46,854 bases of DNA from the NCBI GenBank assembly GCA_049966695.1, contig JBMFUG010000011.1:1-46854 (forward strand). Reading direction: 5' to 3'. Each line of letters opens with the position of its first letter. The stretch's first letter is position 1. A program made the position numbers and the translations under genes. The DNA comes from JAKAWM01 sp049966695. GTDB taxonomy: Bacteria > Actinomycetota > Acidimicrobiia > Acidimicrobiales > Palsa-688. Below the pieces are notes generated by a model. It did no database searches and was not told the DNA's origin. It saw only the letters and a list, made by a program, of their open reading frames with translations. Shown in pieces: positions 17,332 to 24,892 of this stretch.

Positions 17332-17357
17332 TTGACATCCGGGGTCACGTCTAGGAT
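17332..17357 (+). promoter_or_regulatory. promoter of the leuL-leuA transcript
   Basis: TTGACA (17332-17337) is a perfect -35 hexamer. TAGGAT (17352-17357) fits TANNNT at a short 14-bp spacing, and GATCAT (17355-17360) gives 17 bp. Either puts the transcript start only a few bases before the leader-peptide ATG at 17370. Confidence 0.5.
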
Positions 17358-17369
17358 CATGGGTGCACC

Positions 17370-17405
17370 ATGAGCTTGCCCGAAAGCCTGCTTCTTCTCA
17401 CCTAG
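17370..17405 (+). CDS. leuL: leucine leader peptide
   Basis: A 12-codon frame encodes MSLPESLLLLT and a stop. Codons 7-10 are four consecutive, different leucine codons (CTG CTT CTT CTC), with another (TTG) at position 3. It sits between a strong promoter and two hairpins, 110 bp upstream of leuA. This is the classical layout of leucine-responsive attenuation, in which ribosomes stall on Leu codons when charged tRNA-Leu is scarce. The stop codon lies inside the left arm of the first hairpin. The 5' leader would be very short. Confidence 0.8.
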   Translation: MSLPESLLLLT

Positions 17406-17431
17406 GCGAGCACCTTCAGGTGCTCGCCTAG
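17402..17431 (+). promoter_or_regulatory. attenuator hairpin 1 of the leu leader
   Basis: A perfect 13-bp stem pairs 17402-17414 with 17419-17431 around the loop TTCA. Its left arm contains the leader-peptide stop codon, so the position of the translating ribosome would decide whether it forms. It directly abuts the terminator hairpin. An alternative pairing of AGGT (17418-17421) with ACCT (17432-17435) could link it to the terminator's left arm, but that pairing is short. Confidence 0.7.
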
Positions 17432-17463
17432 ACCTCCTGCGCCCCAGGGCCAGGAGGTTTTTT
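17432..17463 (+). terminator. intrinsic terminator of the leu leader (attenuator)
   Basis: ACCTCCTG (17432-17439) pairs with CAGGAGGT (17451-17458), extended by GCCC with GGGC, and is followed by a six-T run (17458-17463). This is a strong Rho-independent terminator lying between the leader peptide and leuA. It must be bypassed for leuA expression. Confidence 0.85.
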
Positions 17464-17514
17464 GTTATGCCCGCCAGACGATTGCCGGGCCGCCAAGACA
17501 GAAAGGCCTACAGA

Positions 17515-19230
17515 ATGACCCGCCCACCAGTGACGATCTCCAAGATGCCGCACGAAAAGTACCGCGCCATGGTGCCACTTGACCTTCCCGACCGGTCCTG
17601 GCCGTCCAGGCAACTTACGAAGGCTCCCCGTTGGTGCAGCGTCGACCTGCGTGACGGCAACCAGGCGCTCATCGACCCGATGGGGCCAGAGCGCAAACTG
17701 GCCCTCTTCGAGACCCTTTTGGCTATTGGCTTGAAGGAGATAGAAGTCGGCTTCCCGTCCGCCTCGGTGCCGGAGTACCAGTTCGTCCGCCACATCATCG
17801 ATGAGGACCTCGTGCCAGAAGACGTCACGGTCCAGGTGCTGGTCCAGTGCCGGCCGGAACTGATCGAACGGACCTTTGAGGCTCTAGAGGGGGCTAAGCG
17901 GGCGATCGTGCACTTCTACAACTCCACTTCGGAGCTCCAGCGACGAGTAGTCTTCCGCCAGGACCGTAAAGGGATCGTGGATATCGCCACCAACGCGGCG
18001 CGTTTGTGCAAGACGCTTGAGCCCAGGTTGCGGGGCACGCAACTGTCCTACGAGTACTCTCCGGAGAGCTTCACCGGCACCGAGCCTGAGTTCGCCCTAG
18101 AGATATGCGAGGCAGTCGTCTCTGTGATCGAGCCGACCCCGGAGGTGCCTCTCATAATCAACTTGCCGTCGACGGTCGAGATGTACACGCCCAACCTGTT
18201 TGCCGACGTGGTCGAGTGGTTCGGTCGCCACATCCGTCCTCGCGATGCAATCGTGCTGTCTGTGCACCCGCACAACGACCGGGGCACAGCGGTGGCCGCC
18301 GCAGAGCTGGCTGTACTGGCGGGTGCCGAGCGCGTGGAGGGGACTTTGTTCGGCAACGGTGAGCGCACCGGCAATGTCGACCTGGTCAACTTGGCGCTCA
18401 ACCTCTTCTCCCAGGGGGTAAGCCCCGAGCTCGACTTGAGCGACATCGAAGCCGTGCGCCGCGCTGCGGAGCAGGCTACTCGCATGCCCGTCCATCCCCG
18501 TCACCCCTACGTAGGAGACTTGGTTTACACGGCCTTTTCTGGGTCGCACCAGGACGCGATCAAAAAGGGGATGGCAGCCCTCCCGCCTGATTATGAGCGC
18601 TGGGAAGTGCCTTACTTGCCTATCGACCCCAAGCACATAGGGAGGACTTACGAGGCCATCATCAGGGTGAACAGCCAGTCTGGCAAAGGCGGCGTCGCGT
18701 ACTTGATGGGCACCGAGCACGGTCTCGACCTTCCGCGCCGGATGCAAGTCGAGTTCTCCAAGATCGTGCAGGGACTGACAGAAGCGAGCGGTACGGAGAT
18801 CAAACCCGCGGAGCTGTGGGAGGTGTTCACGCAGGCTTATATGCCGGAGGACGCGGGGCTGCGCCTGGCTGGTGCGGAGGTGACGACGGACAGGGCGCCC
18901 GGTGGCCACGTGACGGAGGTGACCGCACAGCTGGTCGTGGACGGGGTGCACCAGACAGTGCAAGGACGGGGCAACGGCCCCATCGACGCCCTGGTCAACG
19001 CGTTGTCCGCCTTGGGGGTGCGCCTGTCGGTCCTCGACTACCACCAGCATGCCCTAACTTCGGGGAGCGGGGCTTCTGCGGTTGCCTATGTGGAGGCCCA
19101 GCTTGCCGACGAGGGTGCGCCCGGCCAGGCGACTTGGGGCGTAGGGATGGACTCAAGCATCCTTGATGCCTCCCTGCAAGCCGTGGTCAGCGCGGCCAAC
19201 CGCCTGCGAGCTGCGGCCAAAAGTGCATAG
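17515..19230 (+). CDS. leuA: 2-isopropylmalate synthase
   Basis: The 571-residue enzyme condenses acetyl-CoA with 2-ketoisovalerate in the first committed step of leucine synthesis. It is the long actinobacterial LeuA form: a TIM barrel with SVDLRDGNQALIDPMG (catalytic Arg-Asp), the metal-binding VHPHNDRG and GNGERTGNVDL. A C-terminal LeuA regulatory domain, the usual site of leucine feedback, covers about 430-560. The frame is open to an ATG at 17467 right after the terminator, but ATG 17515 has GAAAGG 8 nt upstream and starts the conserved MTRPPVTISKMPHEKY. The attenuator upstream implies leucine control of transcription. Confidence 0.95.
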   Translation: MTRPPVTISKMPHEKYRAMVPLDLPDRSWPSRQLTKAPRWCSVDLRDGNQALIDPMGPERKLALFETLLAIGLKEIEVGFPSASVPEYQFVRHIIDEDLVPEDVTVQVLVQCRPELIERTFEALEGAKRAIVHFYNSTSELQRRVVFRQDRKGIVDIATNAARLCKTLEPRLRGTQLSYEYSPESFTGTEPEFALEICEAVVSVIEPTPEVPLIINLPSTVEMYTPNLFADVVEWFGRHIRPRDAIVLSVHPHNDRGTAVAAAELAVLAGAERVEGTLFGNGERTGNVDLVNLALNLFSQGVSPELDLSDIEAVRRAAEQATRMPVHPRHPYVGDLVYTAFSGSHQDAIKKGMAALPPDYERWEVPYLPIDPKHIGRTYEAIIRVNSQSGKGGVAYLMGTEHGLDLPRRMQVEFSKIVQGLTEASGTEIKPAELWEVFTQAYMPEDAGLRLAGAEVTTDRAPGGHVTEVTAQLVVDGVHQTVQGRGNGPIDALVNALSALGVRLSVLDYHQHALTSGSGASAVAYVEAQLADEGAPGQATWGVGMDSSILDASLQAVVSAANRLRAAAKSA

Positions 19231-19249
19231 CGCTGGCCAACGGGCTTGG

Positions 19250-19255
19250 TACGCT
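19250..19255 (+). promoter_or_regulatory. leaderless -10 box of the 96-residue gene
   Basis: TACGCT, identical to the metF box, lies 7 nt before the ATG at 19263. No Shine-Dalgarno is present. Confidence 0.45.
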
Positions 19256-19262
19256 CGTTGTT

Positions 19263-19553
19263 ATGTCGACGCAGCAACCAGTGGAGCCCGAACCGCCGCG
19301 TGGCCACGTGAGGGTCGTCTACCTTGGCCCGGTGGCTCCCCACTGGCGAGTTGACTCCGACTTCGGGGACCGCAACCTGATAGAGGAGCTGCGCCAACGG
19401 ATCCTGGCGCGCCTTTTGCTGTTGCCTCCTCATGACCCGCAGTTCCGTCGCAACCGCGAGCGCATCGTTCGTGACGCCGAGCGTGAGAACGTACTGCTCG
19501 AGTGGGATCTCGGCGCTCCGGACGAGGGCGAGGACATGTCTAGCCAGTTCTGA
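19263..19553 (+). CDS. conserved hypothetical protein
   Basis: A 96-residue soluble protein starting MSTQQPVEPEPPRGHVRVVYLGPVAPHW. A short beta-like N-terminus is followed by a charged helical region (LIEELRQRILARLLLLPP, RRNRERIVRDAERENVLLEW). It has its own TACGCT -10 box, which supports it as a real gene. I recognise no domain and cannot assign a function. Its position between leuA and ppk1 gives no clear hint. Confidence 0.65.
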   Translation: MSTQQPVEPEPPRGHVRVVYLGPVAPHWRVDSDFGDRNLIEELRQRILARLLLLPPHDPQFRRNRERIVRDAERENVLLEWDLGAPDEGEDMSSQF

Positions 19554-19623
19554 GCTGGCAGTCTTCGCCTGGCCTTGCCCGACGACGTCTTAGCGTTTAT
19601 TTTGCCCGCTCTAGCCACCGCTG

Positions 19624-19629
19624 TACCCT
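19624..19629 (+). promoter_or_regulatory. leaderless -10 box of ppk1
   Basis: TACCCT lies 8 nt before the ppk1 ATG, with no Shine-Dalgarno. It may drive the whole overlapping ppk1-Nudix cluster. Confidence 0.45.
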
Positions 19630-19637
19630 GAAGTCCT

Positions 19638-21944
19638 ATGTTCCCAGCGCCTCAAGGCGACGCTGTTCACGGCGACGGCTCGCTAGGTCCCAGCGAAGTG
19701 GCCGCAAGTCCCAGCGAAGTGGCCGCACTGCGCCAGAGCGAGACCGGTGGGCTCGGCGCTGGCCGGCCGGCACAAGACGGCGCCGAACGAAGGTACATAA
19801 ACCGCGAGCTGTCCTGGCTCGACTTTAACCGACGCGTGCTGGCGTTGGCGGAGTCCTCGGAGCAGCCCCTGCTTGAGCGGGCGAAGTTCCTGGCTATCTT
19901 TTCGAGCAACCTAGACGAGTTCTTCCAGGTGAGGGTGGCAGGCTTGAAGGACCAGCTGGCTGCTGGCCTGTCGGGGACTGCTCCCGATGGCTTGTCGGTG
20001 TCGGAGCAGTTGCGGGCGATCAGGGCTGAGGTCGTGGACATGCTGGCACGGCGCTCCAGGGTTTTTAAGGGGGTGATAGCCCAGGAGCTGGCCGACCACG
20101 GGATCCGGCTCGTGCCGTGGGCCTCTCTCGGCCAGAGCGACCGAGCTTACGCAACGACCGTTTTCGAGTCGCAATTGTTCCCTGTCTTGACCCCACTTGC
20201 GGTCGACCCTGGGCACCCCTTCCCATATATTTCGAACCTCTCGCTCAACCTAGCGGTCATGGTGCGCGACCCAGAGCGCGGTGACCGCCGCTTCGCCCGG
20301 CTCAAGGTCCCCGCCCTCTTGCCGGGGTACCTGGCGATGCCGGACGGCGAAAGCTTTGTGCCGATAGAGCAGGTGATAGCCGCTTTTTTGGGAGAGCTTT
20401 TCCCCGGGATGGACATAGAAAGCGCTGGCGTGTTCAGGGTGACTCGCAACGCCGACCTGACTCTTGGCGAGGAAGAGGCTGACGACCTCTTGGAAGCGGT
20501 GGAGATGGAGCTGCGCCGTCGGCGCTTCGGGCGTGCGGTCCGTTTGGAGGTCCAGTCGGGCTTTAGCGACGAGGCCCGTGCCATGCTGACTAGGGAGCTC
20601 GACCTTGAGCCTGACGACGTTTACGAGGTCGACGGCCCCCTTGACTATTCGGCTCTTTGGGCTGTCCACTCGCTAGATAGGCCGGAGCTGAAGGACGAGC
20701 CGTTCTCGCCGGTCACGCCCGCGCGCCTGGCTAGCGCGGACAACGAGGCCGCCGACTTGTTCTCGGTGGTCGCAAGAGGCGACGTCCTTGTCCACCACCC
20801 TTACGAAAGCTTTGCCATGTCGACCGAAGCGCTTATCAAGCAAGCCGCTCGCGACCCAAAGGTACTTGCCATCAAGCAGACCCTTTACCGGACCTCCGGT
20901 GACAGCCCGGTGGTGAAGGCCCTGATCCGCGCCGCCGAGCGCGGCAAGCAGGTTGCTGCCTTGGTGGAGCTCCAAGCTCGTGGCGACGAGGCGGCCAACA
21001 TCGGCTGGGCCCGTGCCCTTGAGGAAGCAGGCGTCCATGTTGTTTACGGCCTGGTGGGCCTAAAGACCCATTCGAAGACAGCGCTCATCGTACGCCAAGA
21101 AGGAAATGGGATAAGACGTTACTGTCATATCGGTACTGGCAATTATAATTCGACGACTGCCCGGCTTTACGAGGATCTGGGGTTGTTGACAGCCTCACCC
21201 GACCTTGGTGAAGACCTCACGGACTTGTTCAATTTCTTGACCGGTTATAGCAGGCAGTCTGCGTACCGCCAGCTCGTCGTGGCGCCGTTCGCCCTACGTT
21301 CGAGGATCATCGAGCTCATCGAGCAAGAGCGCGCCTACCGTTCTGAGGGCCGGATAGTCTGGAAATTGAACAACCTAGTGGACCGTAAGGTCATAGATGC
21401 TCTTTATAGGGCCTCAGGGGCGGGGGTCCGCATTGACCTCATAGTACGAGCGGTCTGCTGCCTGTACCCCGGAGTGCCTGGGCTGTCGGAGACGATCCAT
21501 GTCCGCTCGCTCGTGGGCCGTTACCTCGAGCACTCACGCATATATTTTTTCCGTTCTGGCGCAGGGCTGGGGGCAGACAAGTCCGCGGCTGGCAGTCCTG
21601 GCGCCGAGGTTGCCGCTACCTCGCCTGACGGGTACCACCTGGGGGGTGCTTCAACAGTCCCCGGTGGTGGCGTGTACCTCATGGGCTCGGCTGACATGAT
21701 GGAGCGCAACCTGGACCGTCGGGTGGAAGCCCTGGTCGATGTCACCTCCGACGAGGTGAAGGCGCGTCTTAGGGAGATCCTTGAGGTCGAACTGGCTGAC
21801 GACGAACTAGCCTGGGAGCTAGCTGCCGACGGGACCTGGCACAAGGTGCCGTCAGTTAGGAAGTTCAACGCACAGCGCCACTTCCAAGAGCTTGCTGTAT
21901 CTCGTTCTCAGCTAAAGGCGGGCGCGGAGAGGACAGCTCGGTGA
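19638..21944 (+). CDS. ppk1: polyphosphate kinase 1
   Basis: The 768-residue PPK1 reversibly transfers the ATP gamma-phosphate to polyphosphate. RYINRELSWLDFNRRVL opens the N domain. SSNLDEFFQVRVAGLKDQ, VGLKTHSKTALIVR (autophosphorylated-His region), HIGTGNYNSTTARLYED and HSRIYFF are the C-domain signatures. An insertion of about 30 residues, rich in Gly, Ala and Ser, separates HSRIYFFRSGAG from YLMGSADMMERNLDRRVE, which normally follow almost directly. The first 50 residues are a non-conserved extension containing an in-frame 21-bp tandem duplication. It overlaps the Nudix gene by GTGA and heads the phosphate cluster. Confidence 0.95.
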   Translation: MFPAPQGDAVHGDGSLGPSEVAASPSEVAALRQSETGGLGAGRPAQDGAERRYINRELSWLDFNRRVLALAESSEQPLLERAKFLAIFSSNLDEFFQVRVAGLKDQLAAGLSGTAPDGLSVSEQLRAIRAEVVDMLARRSRVFKGVIAQELADHGIRLVPWASLGQSDRAYATTVFESQLFPVLTPLAVDPGHPFPYISNLSLNLAVMVRDPERGDRRFARLKVPALLPGYLAMPDGESFVPIEQVIAAFLGELFPGMDIESAGVFRVTRNADLTLGEEEADDLLEAVEMELRRRRFGRAVRLEVQSGFSDEARAMLTRELDLEPDDVYEVDGPLDYSALWAVHSLDRPELKDEPFSPVTPARLASADNEAADLFSVVARGDVLVHHPYESFAMSTEALIKQAARDPKVLAIKQTLYRTSGDSPVVKALIRAAERGKQVAALVELQARGDEAANIGWARALEEAGVHVVYGLVGLKTHSKTALIVRQEGNGIRRYCHIGTGNYNSTTARLYEDLGLLTASPDLGEDLTDLFNFLTGYSRQSAYRQLVVAPFALRSRIIELIEQERAYRSEGRIVWKLNNLVDRKVIDALYRASGAGVRIDLIVRAVCCLYPGVPGLSETIHVRSLVGRYLEHSRIYFFRSGAGLGADKSAAGSPGAEVAATSPDGYHLGGASTVPGGGVYLMGSADMMERNLDRRVEALVDVTSDEVKARLREILEVELADDELAWELAADGTWHKVPSVRKFNAQRHFQELAVSRSQLKAGAERTAR
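19687..19727 (+). repeat. 21-bp in-frame tandem duplication in the ppk1 N-terminus
   Basis: The 20-bp block beginning GTCCCAGCGAAGTGG occurs at 19687-19706 and again at 19708-19727, a 21-bp period. It encodes a repeated PSEVAA motif in the variable N-terminal extension. It looks like a recent slippage or duplication without domain disruption. Confidence 0.75.
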
Positions 21945-22354
21945 GCGGGCCTCTTCCGGGCACGGTGCGGGCAGCCGGCGGGGCTGTTTGGAGGCGCTCG
22001 GCTGGGGGCCTTGAAGTCGTCCTGGTCCACCGGCCCGCCTACGACGATTGGGGCTTGCCCAAGGGCAAGCTCGAAGACGACGAGGCCCACGAGCAGGCGG
22101 CTCTACGCGAAGTGGAGGAAGAGACAGGTCTTGTGTGCAGCCTGGGCGAGGAGCTGCCCACTACCACCTACCACGACGCCCAGGGTCGCCCAAAAACCGT
22201 CCGGTACTGGGCGATGAGCGCGACCGGAGGGGAACTGAGGGCCGAGCACGAAGTGGACATTGCCTGTTGGGTGCCGATCGGCGAGGCCCGGCAGCGGCTC
22301 AGCTACTCGAGAGATGTCGCCGTGCTGGACGCGCTTGCCCAAGCTGTCACGTGA
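21941..22354 (+). CDS. Nudix hydrolase (MutT1-like)
   Basis: A 137-residue Nudix protein with the full Nudix box, GKLEDDEAHEQAALREVEEE followed by TGL, with the metal-binding RE..EE. The preceding WGLPKGKLE and the closing EARQRLSYSRDVAVLDAL resemble the Nudix half of mycobacterial MutT1, which hydrolyses 8-oxo-dGTP and diadenosine polyphosphates. The start is GTG 21941, overlapping the ppk1 stop by 4 nt. In MutT1 a histidine-phosphatase domain follows on the same polypeptide; here it is a separate downstream gene. The substrate is inferred. Confidence 0.85.
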   Translation: MSGPLPGTVRAAGGAVWRRSAGGLEVVLVHRPAYDDWGLPKGKLEDDEAHEQAALREVEEETGLVCSLGEELPTTTYHDAQGRPKTVRYWAMSATGGELRAEHEVDIACWVPIGEARQRLSYSRDVAVLDALAQAVT

Positions 22355-22569
22355 TGCTGCGAGGCCAGTTTGCGCTAGCCGGGCTGTGCTCTCAAAGGAC
22401 CGTCATAGGGGACCGACGGGCCACAGCGTCCCCGCCGTGACATTGGGTAGCCGACTGGAGCTACGTCGGCGTGGCCCTCCAGCCGTGATGTGGCGGGCGT
22501 GGCCCCAGGGCCTTGGGCAGCTTGGACGGGTTTCTACTAGAGCCTGAGGGTTCTGCAAGACTTGTCTAT

Positions 22570-23046
22570 GTGGCGCTCTTGTTGGTTAGGCACGCCCATG
22601 CGTGGCCGCGTAAAGAATGGCCAGGTGAGGAACGCTTGCGGCCGCTGTCGCCCAACGGCCTGCGTGAAGCCGAAGGCTTAGTCTCGATCGCTGGGAGCTT
22701 CCCGGCGCCCTTACGAGTCCTTTCGAGCCCGTACGAGCGGTGCGTGCAGACCGTGGCGCCGCTTGCTGCTCGTTATGGGCTCTTGGTGGAGACTGCCGAT
22801 GAGCTGGCCGAGGGCCATAGCGACAAAGCAGTGAAGTTGGTGCGCTCCCTAGCTGGCCAAGACGTGGTGGTCTGCACTCACGGTGACGTCATTGCCGAGG
22901 TACTGGTGAGCATTGCCGACGAGGACAGGGTCGACCTGGGCCCTAACCCCCGTCAGGCCAAGGGGTCAGCATGGGCCTTGCAGGGGCGCAATGGGCGTTT
23001 TAAGTCAGCCAAGTACTTCCCCCCGGTAGCAGCGGAGGCTGTCTGA
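22570..23046 (+). CDS. SixA-type histidine phosphatase
   Basis: About 158 residues from GTG 22570. VALLLVRHAHAW carries the catalytic RHG-type His (here RHA). LSPNGLREAEGL, LSSPYERCVQTVAPLA (phosphate-binding Arg) and VVVCTHGDVI (second catalytic His) complete the histidine-phosphatase superfamily pattern at SixA size. Candidate targets are phosphohistidine or nucleotide polyphosphates. In MutT1 this domain is fused to the Nudix domain encoded just upstream. The frame stays open to TTG 22513, so the start is uncertain. It ends 1 bp before the sensor kinase start. Confidence 0.8.
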   Translation: MALLLVRHAHAWPRKEWPGEERLRPLSPNGLREAEGLVSIAGSFPAPLRVLSSPYERCVQTVAPLAARYGLLVETADELAEGHSDKAVKLVRSLAGQDVVVCTHGDVIAEVLVSIADEDRVDLGPNPRQAKGSAWALQGRNGRFKSAKYFPPVAAEAV

Positions 23047-23047
23047 G

Positions 23048-24157
23048 TTGGCCGCTGGCCCCGACAAAGACGCGAGGTTGTTGGAGCTGCTCGTAGAAGC
23101 ATTGGACAAGGCCGGCCAGGGCATCGTCGTTTGCGACGACGAAGGGCGTGTCATTTTCCGCAATGCGGTTGCCAGGGCGCTCAGCAATGCCCGCGACGGT
23201 GACCTGTTGGCTGACAAAGCCATAACCTCTGCGCTCGAACGGGCGCTTCAAGGTTCCCCGCACCAAGAAACACTTGACTTGCATTCTCCTGCCCGGCACA
23301 CCCTGGAGATCCGAGCCCACCCGCTTGGGACCGGTCCTCGTCCCTCTGGAGCTGTGGCCCTGGTCGATGACGTCTCCGAGCTGAGACGTCTTGAGGCAGT
23401 CCGGAGAGATTTCGTCGCAAACCTAAGCCATGAGCTGAGGACGCCGTTGGGTGCGTTGTCCCTGTTGGCCGAGACACTGGACAGCGAAGAGGACCCCGAG
23501 GTCATCGCCCGGTTGACAGCGAGAGTTGGGGAGGAGGCGACTCGTTTTACCCGGATCGTTGACGACCTTTTAGACCTTTCCCGCATCGAGGCTGGCGGCA
23601 TGGGCCCCTTCGTTCCCGTAGCGGTAGCGGGGCTGATCGCCGAAGTGGTGGACGGTTTCAGGGACCAGGCTACGGCCAAGGGGATCCGCCTCCAGGTGCC
23701 CAACATAGATGGGGACTTGTGGGTCTTGGCCAGCCGGCGCGACATGGTGTCGGCCATAGCCAACCTGGTCGACAACGCCATCAAGTACTCCGAGCCGGGT
23801 GGTGCCGTCTGCATTGAGGCGAGCCGCCGAGACGACCAAGCATGTGTCGTGGTGCGCGACCAGGGGATCGGCATCCCGAGCCGCGACCAGGAGCGCATAT
23901 TTGAGCGCTTCTACCGGGTAGATAGGGCTCGCTCGCGCTCAACTGGAGGCACTGGGCTGGGGCTGGCTATTGTCCGTCACGTAGCTGCTTACCACGGTGG
24001 GAGCGTGTCGGTTCGTTCTGTCGAGGGCGAAGGTTCCACCTTCACGTTGTGCCTCCCGCTGGCACCGCCAGGGACCGGTGCTGGTGGTGCTGTGGCGGGC
24101 GGCGCAGTTCCTGGCTTAGGGCCGTCAGGCCCAGCAGGCAATGAGCGACCACAATGA
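23048..24157 (+). CDS. PAS-containing sensor histidine kinase, SenX3/PhoR-like
   Basis: A 369-residue histidine kinase with a PAS-like domain (about 15-105), H-box RRDFVANLSHELRTPLGAL with H128 as phosphoacceptor, N-box NLVDNAIKYSEPGG, G1 VRDQGIGIP, F-box FERFYRVD and G2 GTGLGLAIVRHVAAYHGG. The pairing with an OmpR-type regulator and ppk1 indicates a phosphate-starvation system of the SenX3-RegX3/PhoR-PhoB kind. SenX3 and PhoR normally carry N-terminal membrane helices. None is present here, so the kinase appears soluble, or is held by partners. The start is TTG 23048, with GGAGG a short way upstream. It overlaps the regulator by ATGA. Confidence 0.9.
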   Translation: MAAGPDKDARLLELLVEALDKAGQGIVVCDDEGRVIFRNAVARALSNARDGDLLADKAITSALERALQGSPHQETLDLHSPARHTLEIRAHPLGTGPRPSGAVALVDDVSELRRLEAVRRDFVANLSHELRTPLGALSLLAETLDSEEDPEVIARLTARVGEEATRFTRIVDDLLDLSRIEAGGMGPFVPVAVAGLIAEVVDGFRDQATAKGIRLQVPNIDGDLWVLASRRDMVSAIANLVDNAIKYSEPGGAVCIEASRRDDQACVVVRDQGIGIPSRDQERIFERFYRVDRARSRSTGGTGLGLAIVRHVAAYHGGSVSVRSVEGEGSTFTLCLPLAPPGTGAGGAVAGGAVPGLGPSGPAGNERPQ

Positions 24158-24858
24158 GCGACCAGCTAAGGGTATTGCTAGTAGAAGACGAGCCTTCCTT
24201 TGTCGAGGCTCTGGTCGTCGGCTTGAGACGGGAGGGGTTCCTCGTGGATGTTGCCTACGACGGAGCTGAGGCTCTGGACAAGTTCGCCACGACTAGGCCT
24301 GACCTCGTTTTGCTCGACGTCATGCTGCCCAAGGTGTCGGGCATAGACGTGTGCCGAGCGATCCGGGCTGGAGGGTCTCGCACGCCGGTCATCATGGTGA
24401 CTGCTAAAACAAGTGAGATAGACACGGTTGTCGGTCTCGAGGTGGGAGCTGACGACTATGTTGCCAAGCCGTACCGTCTGCGTGAGCTGGTTGCCCGCAT
24501 GCGCGCCGTCCTGCGCCGCACACCCCCTGCAAGCGAACCGGGCAAACAGGGCGATGCTCTCGAAGTAGGTGAGCTTCGCTTGGACCCCGAACGTCACGAG
24601 GTTTACCTGAGGGGCGAGGAGGTCAGCCTCCCGTTGAAGGAGTTCGAGCTGCTCGAAGTGCTGATGGCCAACGTGGGGCGCGTGGTCACGAGGGAGTCTC
24701 TGATAGACCAAGTCTGGGGCCCGCATTATGTGGGCGACACCAAAACCTTAGATGTGCACGTGAAGCGCCTCCGCTCACGCATCGAAGACGACCCCGCCCA
24801 TCCCCAGCGGATCACGACCGTCCGAGGGCTTGGGTACAAGCTCGAAGCAACAAAATAG
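24154..24858 (+). CDS. OmpR/PhoB-family response regulator, RegX3-like
   Basis: The 234-residue response regulator has a receiver domain (1-118) with the acidic pocket VEDE and phosphoacceptor D55 in LLDVMLPK, plus the conserved T and K in VTAK and KPYRLREL. A C-terminal winged-helix DNA-binding domain follows (about 132-232, SLPLKEFELLEVLMAN, TLDVHVKRLRSRIE, TVRGLGYKLE). The sequence and setting fit RegX3/PhoB, which activates phosphate-scavenging genes. No phosphate box was searched for rigorously. Overlap with the kinase gene implies equal co-expression. Confidence 0.92.
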   Translation: MSDQLRVLLVEDEPSFVEALVVGLRREGFLVDVAYDGAEALDKFATTRPDLVLLDVMLPKVSGIDVCRAIRAGGSRTPVIMVTAKTSEIDTVVGLEVGADDYVAKPYRLRELVARMRAVLRRTPPASEPGKQGDALEVGELRLDPERHEVYLRGEEVSLPLKEFELLEVLMANVGRVVTRESLIDQVWGPHYVGDTKTLDVHVKRLRSRIEDDPAHPQRITTVRGLGYKLEATK

Positions 24859-24892
24859 GTTGTAGCAGCACGCGCGCTTCGCGGCCACGGGC

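Noticed and set aside
18097..19050. 317-codon minus-strand open frame opposite leuA
   Set aside because: The plus strand encodes conserved LeuA motifs throughout, and the antisense product is His/Arg-rich without recognisable domains.
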